DNA of 8,555 bases, from positions 1 through 8,555 of the forward strand of contig JAHEDL010000192.1 in the NCBI GenBank assembly GCA_024641255.1, written 5' to 3'. Below are positions 1 to 5,252 of this stretch, one piece after another. A model generated the notes under the pieces. That model searched no databases. It was not told the origin of the DNA and saw nothing but the letters and a program-made list of their open reading frames with translations. The stretch comes from Pseudorhodobacter sp. (GTDB lineage Bacteria; Pseudomonadota; Alphaproteobacteria; Rhodobacterales; Rhodobacteraceae). Every line of letters starts with the position of its first letter. Positions within the stretch are counted from its first letter, which is position 1. A program made the position numbers and the translations under genes.

Positions 1-733
1 CGGTTGCGCGCGGCAGCAGCCTTAGCGTGGTTTCGGCATCAAACCCCGGCAGGAAGATCATTTTCCCCTGCGTCAGCAGGCTGATGTTTGACGCAACAAA
101 CAGGCCATGGGTGTGAAAAATAGGTAAAGCGTGCAGCAGCGTATCTTGCGCCGTAAAACGCCAAAGCGCGGCAAGCGTTCTTGCATTTGACAGCAAGTTG
201 TCATGCGTCAGCATCGCGCCCTTCGACCGACCAGTCGTGCCAGAGGTGTAAAGGATCGCGGCAAGATCGCGGCCCGAACGGTCAGTGGCGGTAAAGCTGG
301 CAGGCTGGTCCACCATCAGCGCAGGCAGTGTGCCATCCGCTTTGGCACCCAGCGTCAGCAATTGCGCGCCGTGCCGCGCGGCGACCGGCGCCAGCGCATC
401 TGCTTTCGTCGGGTCACACAAGAACACCGCTGGCGTGGCATTCCCAAGGAAGTAGTCCAATTCATCGGCAGTATAGGCGGTGTTCAACGGCAAAAAGATC
501 GCGCCGATTGACGTGGTCGCGGCATAGACGGCCAAGGCCTGCGGTGATTTTGCAATTTGCACGGCAACCCGATCACCGGGCTGCACACCCAAGCCACGCA
601 ATGCGTTGGCGATGCGGGCAATATCGGCATGAAACGCCGTGCCAGAAATTTCGTGGCCATCCGCCAAGATAAGAAATGCCGTATCGCGGACAGCAAGCGA
701 TGCAAACAACGCATCATAAAGCGGGTTCGACAT
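1..733 (-). CDS. matB: Malonyl-CoA synthase MatB (AMP-binding acyl-CoA synthetase), N-terminal half, truncated by window edge
   Basis: This gene encodes an acyl-adenylate-forming ligase expected to convert malonate, CoA and ATP to malonyl-CoA in the cytoplasm. The visible 244 residues hold the AMP-binding P-loop YTSGTTGRSKG (about 162-172) and the HALPIFHTHGLFVAS segment (about 201-215), which with LPLNTAYTADELDYF (about 81-95) closely resembles remembered Rhodopseudomonas palustris MatB. Family length is near 500 residues, so about half is present; the specificity region and the C-terminal domain with its acyl-accepting lysine lie off the left edge. The ATG at 733 is preceded by AAAGGAAG (738-745), a good ribosome binding site. 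No break or frameshift is seen. In many relatives matB neighbours malonyl-CoA decarboxylase, which would lie outside the window. The MatB assignment rests on motif memory; a methylmalonyl-using or other short-chain acyl-CoA synthetase is less likely. Confidence 0.88.
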   Translation of the reverse strand, partial: MSNPLYDALFASLAVRDTAFLILADGHEISGTAFHADIARIANALRGLGVQPGDRVAVQIAKSPQALAVYAATTSIGAIFLPLNTAYTADELDYFLGNATPAVFLCDPTKADALAPVAARHGAQLLTLGAKADGTLPALMVDQPASFTATDRSGRDLAAILYTSGTTGRSKGAMLTHDNLLSNARTLAALWRFTAQDTLLHALPIFHTHGLFVASNISLLTQGKMIFLPGFDAETTLRLLPRAT

Positions 734-798
734 AGGGCTTCCTTTCCGGTTTTGAAAGACTTCTGCCACGGCTGGGCCCGCAGGCTCAACCCCGCTCT

Positions 799-815
799 GG
801 AAACCGATTGTTTCC
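799..815. repeat. Perfect 6-bp inverted repeat GGAAAC-N5-GTTTCC upstream of matB
   Basis: GGAAAC (799-804) and GTTTCC (810-815) flank CGATT, giving a dyad whose centre is about 74 bp upstream of the matB ATG. The size and position suit a dimeric repressor or activator site, but no regulator gene for it is visible and the function is inferred. Confidence 0.4.
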
Positions 816-851
816 GACGCAGGCCGATTTCGCCACAATAAATCGCCTTAA

Positions 852-866
852 GGCCGTTTTACGGCC
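852..866. repeat. Short hairpin GGCCGT-TTT-ACGGCC
   Basis: This is a 6-bp GC-rich stem (852-857 with 861-866) and a 3-base loop, midway between matB and the 55-codon gene. It lacks a T-run on either side, so it is not a convincing terminator. In a plus-strand transcript it would sit about 50 bases upstream of the small gene. Confidence 0.35.
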
Positions 867-914
867 CCGTTTCAGCATCAAAGTGCAGGAATGAATGACC
901 GACAGGAGGTCGCT

Positions 915-1082
915 ATGAAATTCGGATACGCCCTGTTTGCCAAGTTTGGGATGTTTACCCGCAAGACCGACGCCGCCCCAGATCTGTTCGATCTGCGGCT
1001 GGAACGCACCCGCACCCGAGAGGCCCGCCACGAGGCACAGCCGATGCTGTTCAAAAATCGGCTGTCACAGCAGGCAGCTTAA
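915..1082 (+). CDS. Small basic hypothetical protein, 55 aa
   Basis: This small gene encodes a 55-residue protein I do not recognise. The start at 915 is favoured over an in-frame upstream ATG at 891 because AGGAGG (904-909) sits at ideal spacing before 915. The first 15 residues are hydrophobic and aromatic (MKFGYALFAKFGMFT); the remainder is charged and arginine-rich (RLERTRTREARHE, about residues 28-40), as in a short helix. There is no signal peptidase site or cysteine. Codon third positions are strongly GC-biased like the neighbours, which supports real coding. Its last 32 bp overlap the 3' end of convergent mipZ, and there is no terminator between them. Function unknown; a DNA-, RNA- or membrane-associated small protein are all possible. 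Confidence 0.6.
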   Translation: MKFGYALFAKFGMFTRKTDAAPDLFDLRLERTRTREARHEAQPMLFKNRLSQQAA

Positions 1083-1860
1083 GCTCTTTTATCAAATCAC
1101 GCAGTTCTTGCCGGGCCGCGATGTTCGACAGGTTCAGCTGATCAACCCCAGAATCTTTCAAGTCTAGCAGCGTCAGGCCGCGCGGAAACAGTTCGCGGAA
1201 AATGACACGCTCGGAAAAGCCAGGGGCAACGCGGAAACCGATCCGCTTTGACAATTCTTCCAGCGCGGCACCGACCTTCTTTTTGTTGTGCATCTGCTGT
1301 GCGCCCAAACGGTTGCGCAGCACGATCCAGTCAATCGGCTTCAGCCCGGCTTGCGCCCGCAACTGCCGCGCGTTCCACACCATTTCGGAGTAGATCGACG
1401 GGCCTTTGACCCGGCCCGTTTCCGGGTCAACCCGCGCCAGCAAATCAAAATCGACAAAGCTGTCGTTCAGCGGAGTAATCAGCGTGTCGGCTAGGCTATG
1501 CGCGACTTGCGACAGGCGCGTGTGGCTACCAGGGCAATCGATCAGAATGAAATCCGACACCGGCTCTAGCGCGGCAATCGCCGCTGAAAGCCGCGCGTCA
1601 AAGGCGTTTTCGCCCGAACCAAGGCTGGCAGCGTCAATCTCTGGCAGGTCGCGATAATCGGGGGTCGGCAGGCTCAGGTTGCTGCGGGCAAGATAGGCGC
1701 GCCGATTTTCGACATAGCGGCCAAAAGATTTTTGCCGCAGGTCCAGATCAAGCGCACCAACCCGATGCCCCATCCGTGCAAGGGCCGTGGCAACGTGCAT
1801 ACAGGTGGTCGATTTCCCCGATCCGCCCTTTTCGTTCCCAACGACGATGATATGCGCCAT
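1051..1860 (-). CDS. mipZ: Division-plane positioning ATPase MipZ (ParA/MinD superfamily)
   Basis: MipZ is a ParA-like ATPase that, in Caulobacter, binds ParB near the origins and forms a bipolar gradient inhibiting FtsZ assembly, so the Z-ring forms at midcell. This 269-residue product shows the deviant Walker A GNEKGGSGKST (8-18; Lys11 and Lys16), the LDLDLRQKS switch segment (37-45; Asp40 corresponds to Caulobacter Asp42) and Walker B FILIDCPG (104-111). The MipZ-type stretches TPLNDSFVDFD (129-139), WIVLRNRL (178-185) and FRELFPRGLTLLDL (221-234) separate it from plasmid ParA or MinD. The ATG at 1860 has AAGGA upstream and puts the P-loop at the N-terminus; a longer reading frame to 1995 would add 45 unrelated residues. 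It lies 71 bp downstream of the small exported protein gene and overlaps the convergent 55-codon gene by 32 bp. Confidence 0.92.
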   Translation of the reverse strand: MAHIIVVGNEKGGSGKSTTCMHVATALARMGHRVGALDLDLRQKSFGRYVENRRAYLARSNLSLPTPDYRDLPEIDAASLGSGENAFDARLSAAIAALEPVSDFILIDCPGSHTRLSQVAHSLADTLITPLNDSFVDFDLLARVDPETGRVKGPSIYSEMVWNARQLRAQAGLKPIDWIVLRNRLGAQQMHNKKKVGAALEELSKRIGFRVAPGFSERVIFRELFPRGLTLLDLKDSGVDQLNLSNIAARQELRDLIKELKLPAVTADF

Positions 1861-1884
1861 GCCTGCGTTCCTTAACTGGTCCAG

Positions 1885-1924
1885 CCTGCTTCCTACACGG
1901 GGAAAAGGGGCAAGGGGAAGCAGG
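1885..1924. repeat. 9-bp inverted repeat upstream of mipZ
   Basis: CCTGCTTCC (1885-1893) and GGAAGCAGG (1916-1924) are perfectly complementary across a 22-base spacer, filling most of the gap between the exported-protein gene and mipZ. In the minus-strand transcript it would form a stem with a pyrimidine-rich loop just before the mipZ ribosome binding site. No T-run follows the second arm, so a simple terminator is unlikely. Confidence 0.5.
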
Positions 1925-1931
1925 AAGTGGG

Positions 1932-2354
1932 CTAAGACATTGGCGCGGAGGTATCGCAACGCACCGCAGATTCGATACAGCGCACGGGCGACCAATCACT
2001 GCGGCCCCAGCAGTAGCCGTCAGGATTGCTGGTCAGCCGCAAAATCCATGTCGGGCGGCGCCCGGTTTCCGGCAGCGGCGCATCGCCTTCGCGTTGCAAG
2101 GTTAGGGTGCTGTCGCTGGCGTCGCGCAGGTCGTAGGTTTCGTCCTGCGACATCACCCCATCGGGGCCAAGCCGGGGCAAGGCCCAGTGAAACATCGCAT
2201 GTGGCGGGTTGGTCAGGAAGGAAAGCTCGTGCGGATTGGCGTCACAGCTTTGCATCGGGTTGCTGGCAGAGCCGTAAAAGCCTGCGGCCCGGTCCAAGAC
2301 CGTTTCGGCGGCGGCGGGCGAGGTAAGGGCAAGACAAAGGATAAGGGCACGCAT
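1932..2354 (-). CDS. Small exported hypothetical protein with four mature cysteines, 140 aa
   Basis: I do not recognise a family. The N-terminus MRALILCLALTSPAAA is a typical short Sec signal peptide with likely cleavage after AAA (residue 16), so the mature protein of about 124 residues should be periplasmic. Mature cysteines at 37, 115, 126 and 133 could form two disulfides, three of them clustered in the tryptophan-rich tail. There are no membrane segments after the signal and no lipobox. The ATG at 2354 is chosen because it begins the signal peptide; the open frame continues upstream through antisense-like sequence. No Shine-Dalgarno is visible before it, and a possible promoter places the transcript start at or beside the ATG. 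It is separated from rpmE by a terminator and followed 71 bp later by mipZ. Confidence 0.75.
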   Translation of the reverse strand: MRALILCLALTSPAAAETVLDRAAGFYGSASNPMQSCDANPHELSFLTNPPHAMFHWALPRLGPDGVMSQDETYDLRDASDSTLTLQREGDAPLPETGRRPTWILRLTSNPDGYCWGRSDWSPVRCIESAVRCDTSAPMS

Positions 2355-2360
2355 GGCGGC

Positions 2361-2389
2361 AGTATGGCGGGGATTGCGCGGTTCACCAA
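2361..2389 (-). promoter_or_regulatory. Possible promoter of the exported-protein gene (leaderless layout)
   Basis: Reading the minus strand, TTGGTG (2384-2389) and CATACT (2361-2366) are separated by 17 bases. A start 7 bases after the -10 would fall on the A of the ATG at 2354. This matches the lack of a Shine-Dalgarno and the only 36 bases between terminator and gene. The match is moderate (TTG core and CATACT), so this is a candidate. Confidence 0.4.
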
Positions 2390-2390
2390 A

Positions 2391-2419
2391 TGAAAAGGGC
2401 GCCGCTGCTGCGGCGCCCT
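2391..2419 (-). terminator. Rho-independent terminator of rplS-rpmE
   Basis: On the minus strand a perfect 10-bp GC-rich stem (2410-2419 with 2396-2405, loop of 4 at 2406-2409) is followed directly by TTTT CATTT. It begins about 21 bases after the rpmE stop, so it should end the rplS-rpmE transcript and insulate the exported-protein gene. Confidence 0.88.
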
Positions 2420-2440
2420 GATACTTGCCTTGATCTTGGA

Positions 2441-2662
2441 TCAGAAACCCAGACCGGCGTATTTGTTCTTGAACTTCGACACGCGGCCGCCGGTGTCCAT
2501 CAGCTTGGCCGAACCACCGGTCCATGCCGGGTGTGCCAGCGGGTCGATATCCAGCGCCATTTGGTCGCCTTCTTTGCCCCAGGTGGTTTTGGTTTTGAAC
2601 ACCGAACCGTCCGTCATTTTGACGTCGATCATGTGGTAGTCGGGGTGAATGCCGTCTTTCAT
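2441..2662 (-). CDS. rpmE: 50S ribosomal protein L31
   Basis: L31 sits on the central protuberance of the 50S subunit and helps bridge to the 30S. The 73-residue product has the alphaproteobacterial form [10 protein letters not shown] at the start, [13 protein letters not shown] (about 38-50) in the middle and [13 protein letters not shown] at the end. It contains no cysteine at all, so the four zinc-binding cysteines of E. coli RpmE are missing and this is the zinc-independent C-minus form. It starts 11 bases after the rplS stop; its AAGGAA ribosome binding site begins within the rplS TAA, which suggests translational coupling. A strong terminator follows. Confidence 0.96.
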   Translation of the reverse strand: MKDGIHPDYHMIDVKMTDGSVFKTKTTWGKEGDQMALDIDPLAHPAWTGGSAKLMDTGGRVSKFKNKYAGLGF

Positions 2663-2673
2663 CGCCCTGTTCC

Positions 2674-3048
2674 TTATTCCGCTTTGGCTTTGTAGTTGGT
2701 GTCTTCCACGATCCGTGCCGACTTGCCGCGACGATCACGCAGGTAGTACAGCTTGGCGCGACGCACGCGGCCACGGCGCACGACTTCGATCGTTGCAATG
2801 TTGGTGGAGTACAGCGGGAACACGCGCTCGACGCCTTCGCCGAACGAGATTTTGCGCACGGTGAACGAAGCAGAGATGGTCGCGCCGCCCTTGCGGCCGA
2901 TCACAACGCCTTCATAGTTCTGCACGCGCGAACGGGTGCCTTCGGTCACTTTGTAACCGACGCGGATGGTATCACCGGCTTTGAAGTCCGGGATGGTCTT
3001 GCCAAGCGCAGCGATCTGCTCGGCTTCGAGTTGGGCGATCAAGTTCAT
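2674..3048 (-). CDS. rplS: 50S ribosomal protein L19
   Basis: L19 is a 50S protein at the subunit interface. The 124-residue product starts [17 protein letters not shown] and carries the family core [13 protein letters not shown] (22-34), [14 protein letters not shown] (41-54), [14 protein letters not shown] (68-81) and the basic [23 protein letters not shown] (about 91-113). It is slightly longer than E. coli L19 (115), mainly at the C-terminus. The ATG at 3048 is preceded by AAAGGA (3055-3060). In E. coli rplS is the last gene of the rpsP-rimM-trmD operon; here a 412-bp gap with its own promoter and a structured leader separates it from trmD, and rpmE follows. This points to control of L19/L31 separately from TrmD. 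Confidence 0.97.
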   Translation of the reverse strand: MNLIAQLEAEQIAALGKTIPDFKAGDTIRVGYKVTEGTRSRVQNYEGVVIGRKGGATISASFTVRKISFGEGVERVFPLYSTNIATIEVVRRGRVRRAKLYYLRDRRGKSARIVEDTNYKAKAE

Positions 3049-3062
3049 CGCAGGTCCTTTAT

Positions 3063-3174
3063 AGCTCGGGGTGTTCCCCGAAGTGATGCCGCGCCAGAGC
3101 TTCTGGTCTTCGATCGAGTCCCTACCCGAAGGTAAGCCCGCCAGAGATGGCACTTGCGTTTTTAAGTCCGAGCT
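3063..3174 (-). promoter_or_regulatory. Structured 5' leader RNA of rplS, candidate cis-regulatory element
   Basis: Read on the minus strand, this 112-base stretch can fold into a closed multi-branch structure. Closing helix P1 pairs AGCTCGG (3168-3174) with CCGAGCT (3063-3069). P2 pairs 3164-3167 with 3152-3155 and P3 pairs 3148-3151 with 3140-3143, both abutting P1 or each other without unpaired bases. P4 is a 6-bp stem (3121-3126 with 3131-3136) capped by the stable tetraloop UUCG closed by C-G. P5 pairs 3094-3098 with 3102-3106. A competing hairpin, 3066-3071 with 3076-3081, uses the same bases as the 3' arm of P1. The rplS ribosome binding site at 3055-3060 starts two bases after P1. I recognise no named RNA family; the structure is from hand pairing, not energy calculation. 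Confidence 0.5.
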
Positions 3175-3256
3175 TCAGGCCAGCCGTGAAGAAGAACGCA
3201 CGGGTTGCGGCAAAAAGGAATCGGGCCCGACGGGCATTTCTACCCCGGACAGGCGG

Positions 3257-3285
3257 CGTATAGGGCGTGGGGGAGGATGGGTCAA
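3257..3285 (-). promoter_or_regulatory. Sigma70-type promoter of rplS-rpmE
   Basis: On the minus strand TTGACC (3280-3285) and TATACG (3257-3262) are separated by exactly 17 bases, a strong match to the housekeeping promoter pattern. The start is expected near 3250, giving a 5' untranslated leader of about 200 bases before the rplS ATG at 3048. Confidence 0.72.
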
Positions 3286-3305
3286 GTGGGCAGAGGGGAG
3301 CGGCA

Positions 3306-3326
3306 GGTGTCCGTCAGTGCGACACC
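3306..3326. repeat. 6-bp inverted repeat GGTGTC-N9-GACACC
   Basis: GGTGTC (3306-3311) and GACACC (3321-3326) form a perfect dyad with a 9-base spacer. It lies just downstream of the possible upstream promoter, between it and the main rplS promoter. It could be a 5' hairpin of the longer transcript or a protein-binding dyad. Confidence 0.4.
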
Positions 3327-3387
3327 GAATTTTGTATTATAAAATCAATTACTTAACATAGTCACATTCATCATTCGTTAAGAATTT
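3327..3387. other. AT-rich island between trmD and rplS
   Basis: Only 13 of these 61 bases are G or C, in sharp contrast to the surrounding sequence. It contains CTTAAC (3352-3357) and GTTAAG (3377-3382) as an inverted pair 19 bases apart, and a consensus TATAAT on the minus strand. No gene is present; a promoter or protein-binding segment is the simplest reading. Confidence 0.55.
3336..3365 (-). promoter_or_regulatory. Possible upstream promoter (P2) towards rplS
   Basis: The minus strand has a consensus TATAAT (3336-3341), unusual in this GC-rich sequence, with GTGACT (3360-3365) 18 bases upstream as a 4-of-6 match to TTGACA. Transcription would start near 3329 and run through the second promoter into rplS. 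The weak -35 and the AT-rich context leave room for chance. Confidence 0.38.
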
Positions 3388-3460
3388 CCGCGCAAGCGGG
3401 TCGTCTGATGTTAGCGCCTTCCCCCCTGCCCGCGCAACCGTCGGTCTTGCCGACCCGTAG

Positions 3461-4273
3461 TCAGCTTTTCTTGCGCTGATGCGCTTGCCACAAATCGGGG
3501 CGGCGGGTCTTGGTGATGTGTTCGGCTTGGGCCTTGCGCCATTTTGCGATTTCGCCGTGATGACCCGATTGCAGCACATCGGGGATCGGCAGATCGTTCC
3601 AGACCGCGGGGCGGGTGTATTGCGGATGTTCCAGCAAGCCGTCGGAAAAAGATTCCTCTTCGGTCGAGGCTTGATTGCCCAAAACCTTCGGCAGCAAGCG
3701 CACGGTGGCGTCGATCAGGGCGGTGGCGGCAATTTCACCGCCGGTCAGAACGAAATCGCCCAAACTGACCTCTTCCACCTCGTGGTAATCCAGAAAGCGT
3801 TGGTCGACGCCTTCAAAGCGGCCACAAAGCATGGTCAGGCCATCACAGGCGGCAAAACGGCGGGCCATGGCCTGATTGAACGGTTTGCCGCGGGGGCTAA
3901 GATAGATCAGCGGCCAGCGGGTGCGGTCTTGGGGCGTGCCAAGGCTGGCTTCGGCCAAAGCGGCGTCCAGCACATCGGCGCGCAGCACCATACCGGCGCC
4001 GCCGCCTGCGGGCGTATCATCGACATTCAGGTGTTTGCCCTGCCCGAAGCGGCGCAGATCAAAGGTTTCCAGCGCCCAAAGCCCCAGATCCAGCGCCTTG
4101 CCGGTCAGCGACAGGCCCAGCGTGCCGGGGAAGGCATCGGGGAACAGCGTGATGATCTTGGCGCGCCACGCATCTTTGACGTGCAGCGGCTCTTCCATCA
4201 GATCGCGCGGTTTCAGACTGGCGCGAATGGAAAGGCGGCCATGGGATTTGCTGGGTGCGGGTGTATCGGTCAT
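3461..4273 (-). CDS. trmD: tRNA (guanine(37)-N1)-methyltransferase TrmD
   Basis: TrmD is a knotted SPOUT enzyme that uses S-adenosylmethionine to methylate N1 of G37 in tRNAs reading CNN codons, preventing +1 frameshifts. The 270-residue product shows the catalytic-domain start AKIITLFPDAFPG (38-50), NVDDTPAGGGAGMV (83-96), the SAM-binding knot pieces YLSPRGKPF (124-132), CGRFEGVDQR (150-159) and GDFVLTGGE (172-180; Asp173 corresponds to the E. coli catalytic Asp169), and the tRNA-binding LLEHPQYTRP (213-222). About 35 residues precede the usual start of the family; similar extensions are, from memory, common in Rhodobacterales, so the start at 4273 is kept. No Shine-Dalgarno is visible before that ATG, and GCGG/CCGC (4285-4288 with 4274-4277) can form a small stem touching the start codon. 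The gene is 31 bp downstream of a membrane protein gene. Confidence 0.96.
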   Translation of the reverse strand: MTDTPAPSKSHGRLSIRASLKPRDLMEEPLHVKDAWRAKIITLFPDAFPGTLGLSLTGKALDLGLWALETFDLRRFGQGKHLNVDDTPAGGGAGMVLRADVLDAALAEASLGTPQDRTRWPLIYLSPRGKPFNQAMARRFAACDGLTMLCGRFEGVDQRFLDYHEVEEVSLGDFVLTGGEIAATALIDATVRLLPKVLGNQASTEEESFSDGLLEHPQYTRPAVWNDLPIPDVLQSGHHGEIAKWRKAQAEHITKTRRPDLWQAHQRKKS

Positions 4274-4304
4274 GCGGGCTTTTACCGCGATGACGCCAAG
4301 GTGG

Positions 4305-5207
4305 CTAGGCCAATCCGTCGGCAGGTTGGGCGCGGTTGGTGGCGGCGATCAGATCGCGAAGTGGGGCCTCGGCATCGGTGTTGTCATAGCGGGCGACCAG
4401 ATCGGCCAGATGATCGACCGACGGGCATTTGCCCCACAGATCGGGGTTTTGGTTCAGCGCGGCAGTCAGGCGGCGGGCGAAAACCGCGATCAGCTCGGGG
4501 GCATCGGGCAGCAGCGACAGCGCAAGCGTCGGGCCATCGCCGGGGACGTCGGCAATCAGGCGGGCGTCGGTGGTGTGCAAAATCAATGCCAAGGTTTCGG
4601 CGCGGCGGACGTGGGCGCTGCGGGCCTGTTCGAACAGTACGGCGCGGATATGCTTTGGGTTGGCGTGTGCGGACAAGGCGGCAAGGTGACGGGCAACCTG
4701 ATCTGTGCTGGTGCTATCAGGCAGGTCGGCCAGCGGGGCGACCATGGCGCGGGCAAGATCAAGCGCCGCGCTATCGCTGGCGGTTTGCTGCGGCGCGATG
4801 TGCTGAATGGCATGATCAAGCAGGTCGTTCAGTTCGGCCGATTTCCAAGGATCCCAGATCAACCGCGACAGCGGGATCGACAGGAAAGAGATAGAGATCG
4901 GCAACAGCGGGCCATAGTGCGGCTGAAAGCCCAGCGCCCCACCGATGCCGCGCCCAACGCCAAACAGCAAGGCGACCAGCAAAAGCTGCACGACCGCTTG
5001 GCTCAGCGCCGCTGCCCAAGCGGCAGGCTGACGCCATTCGGCAAAGCTGCGTGGCCAATGCTGCGGGCGCAAGATGAACAGCCAAAGCAGGAACAGCGCA
5101 AGAAACACCGGCACGACGGCCCAGCCATCGCCGCCAAGCCCTGCCATCAGTGGCCCGATATACAACAGCGCCGTGGCACACATCAGCAAGCGCATCTGGT
5201 TTTGCAT
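4305..5207 (-). CDS. Hypothetical membrane protein with four predicted helices, 300 aa
   Basis: I do not recognise a named family. The first 120 residues hold four hydrophobic segments (about 6-24, 28-46, 63-92 and 98-118), with WPRSFAEWR between the second and third. The remaining 180 residues are hydrophilic and alanine/leucine-rich, probably a helical cytoplasmic or periplasmic domain, with no catalytic signature I can name. The ATG at 5207 is preferred to a GTG at 5216 because AAGGGG lies 8 bases before the ATG but abuts the GTG. It sits between rimM and trmD in the same direction, a place with no gene in E. coli, so it is expected to be co-transcribed with ribosome-maturation genes. A role tied to them is only a guess from position. 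Confidence 0.8.
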   Translation of the reverse strand: MQNQMRLLMCATALLYIGPLMAGLGGDGWAVVPVFLALFLLWLFILRPQHWPRSFAEWRQPAAWAAALSQAVVQLLLVALLFGVGRGIGGALGFQPHYGPLLPISISFLSIPLSRLIWDPWKSAELNDLLDHAIQHIAPQQTASDSAALDLARAMVAPLADLPDSTSTDQVARHLAALSAHANPKHIRAVLFEQARSAHVRRAETLALILHTTDARLIADVPGDGPTLALSLLPDAPELIAVFARRLTAALNQNPDLWGKCPSVDHLADLVARYDNTDAEAPLRDLIAATNRAQPADGLA

Positions 5208-5224
5208 ATCGATCACCCCTTACA

Positions 5225-5244
5225 CCCGCGCAAGGTGGCGCGGG
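5225..5244 (-). repeat. Intercistronic hairpin between rimM and the membrane protein gene
   Basis: A perfect 7-bp stem CCCGCGC/GCGCGGG (5238-5244 with 5225-5231, loop of 6) fills the rimM-to-membrane-protein gap. It ends just before the AAGGGG ribosome binding site of the next gene. No U-tract follows, so it should not terminate; it could slow 3' decay or limit initiation downstream. Confidence 0.5.
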
Positions 5245-5252
5245 AAAGCGGG

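Larger units (their letters stand above)
734..914. other. Intergenic region between divergent matB and the 55-codon gene
   Basis: This 181-bp stretch separates two divergently read genes and should contain both promoters, but I find no convincing -35/-10 pair on either strand. It holds two inverted repeats, listed separately at 799-815 and 852-866, and no other ORF with a ribosome binding site. Confidence 0.6.

Noticed and set aside
852..866. Hairpin as terminator
   Set aside because: There is no T-run on either side, and it lies between two divergent genes where a terminator is not needed.
3306..3333. Plus-strand terminator formed by GGTGTC/GACACC followed by ATTTTG
   Set aside because: No plus-strand gene lies upstream, the stem is only 6 bp with a 9-base loop, and the T-stretch is short and offset.
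3440..3454. Stem GTCGG/CCGAC just after the trmD stop as terminator
   Set aside because: It is only 5 bp and is followed on the minus strand by a G-rich tract, not U residues.
3349..3579. 76-codon minus-strand frame in the trmD-rplS gap
   Set aside because: It starts inside trmD in another frame, has no ribosome binding site and ends in the AT-rich island with no recognisable product.
3479..4894. Long plus-strand open frame (471 codons) antisense to trmD and the membrane protein gene
   Set aside because: Both underlying minus-strand genes are real or well supported, and the antisense product has low-complexity Gly/Arg/Gln composition with no family motif. Long antisense frames are expected in GC-rich coding sequence.
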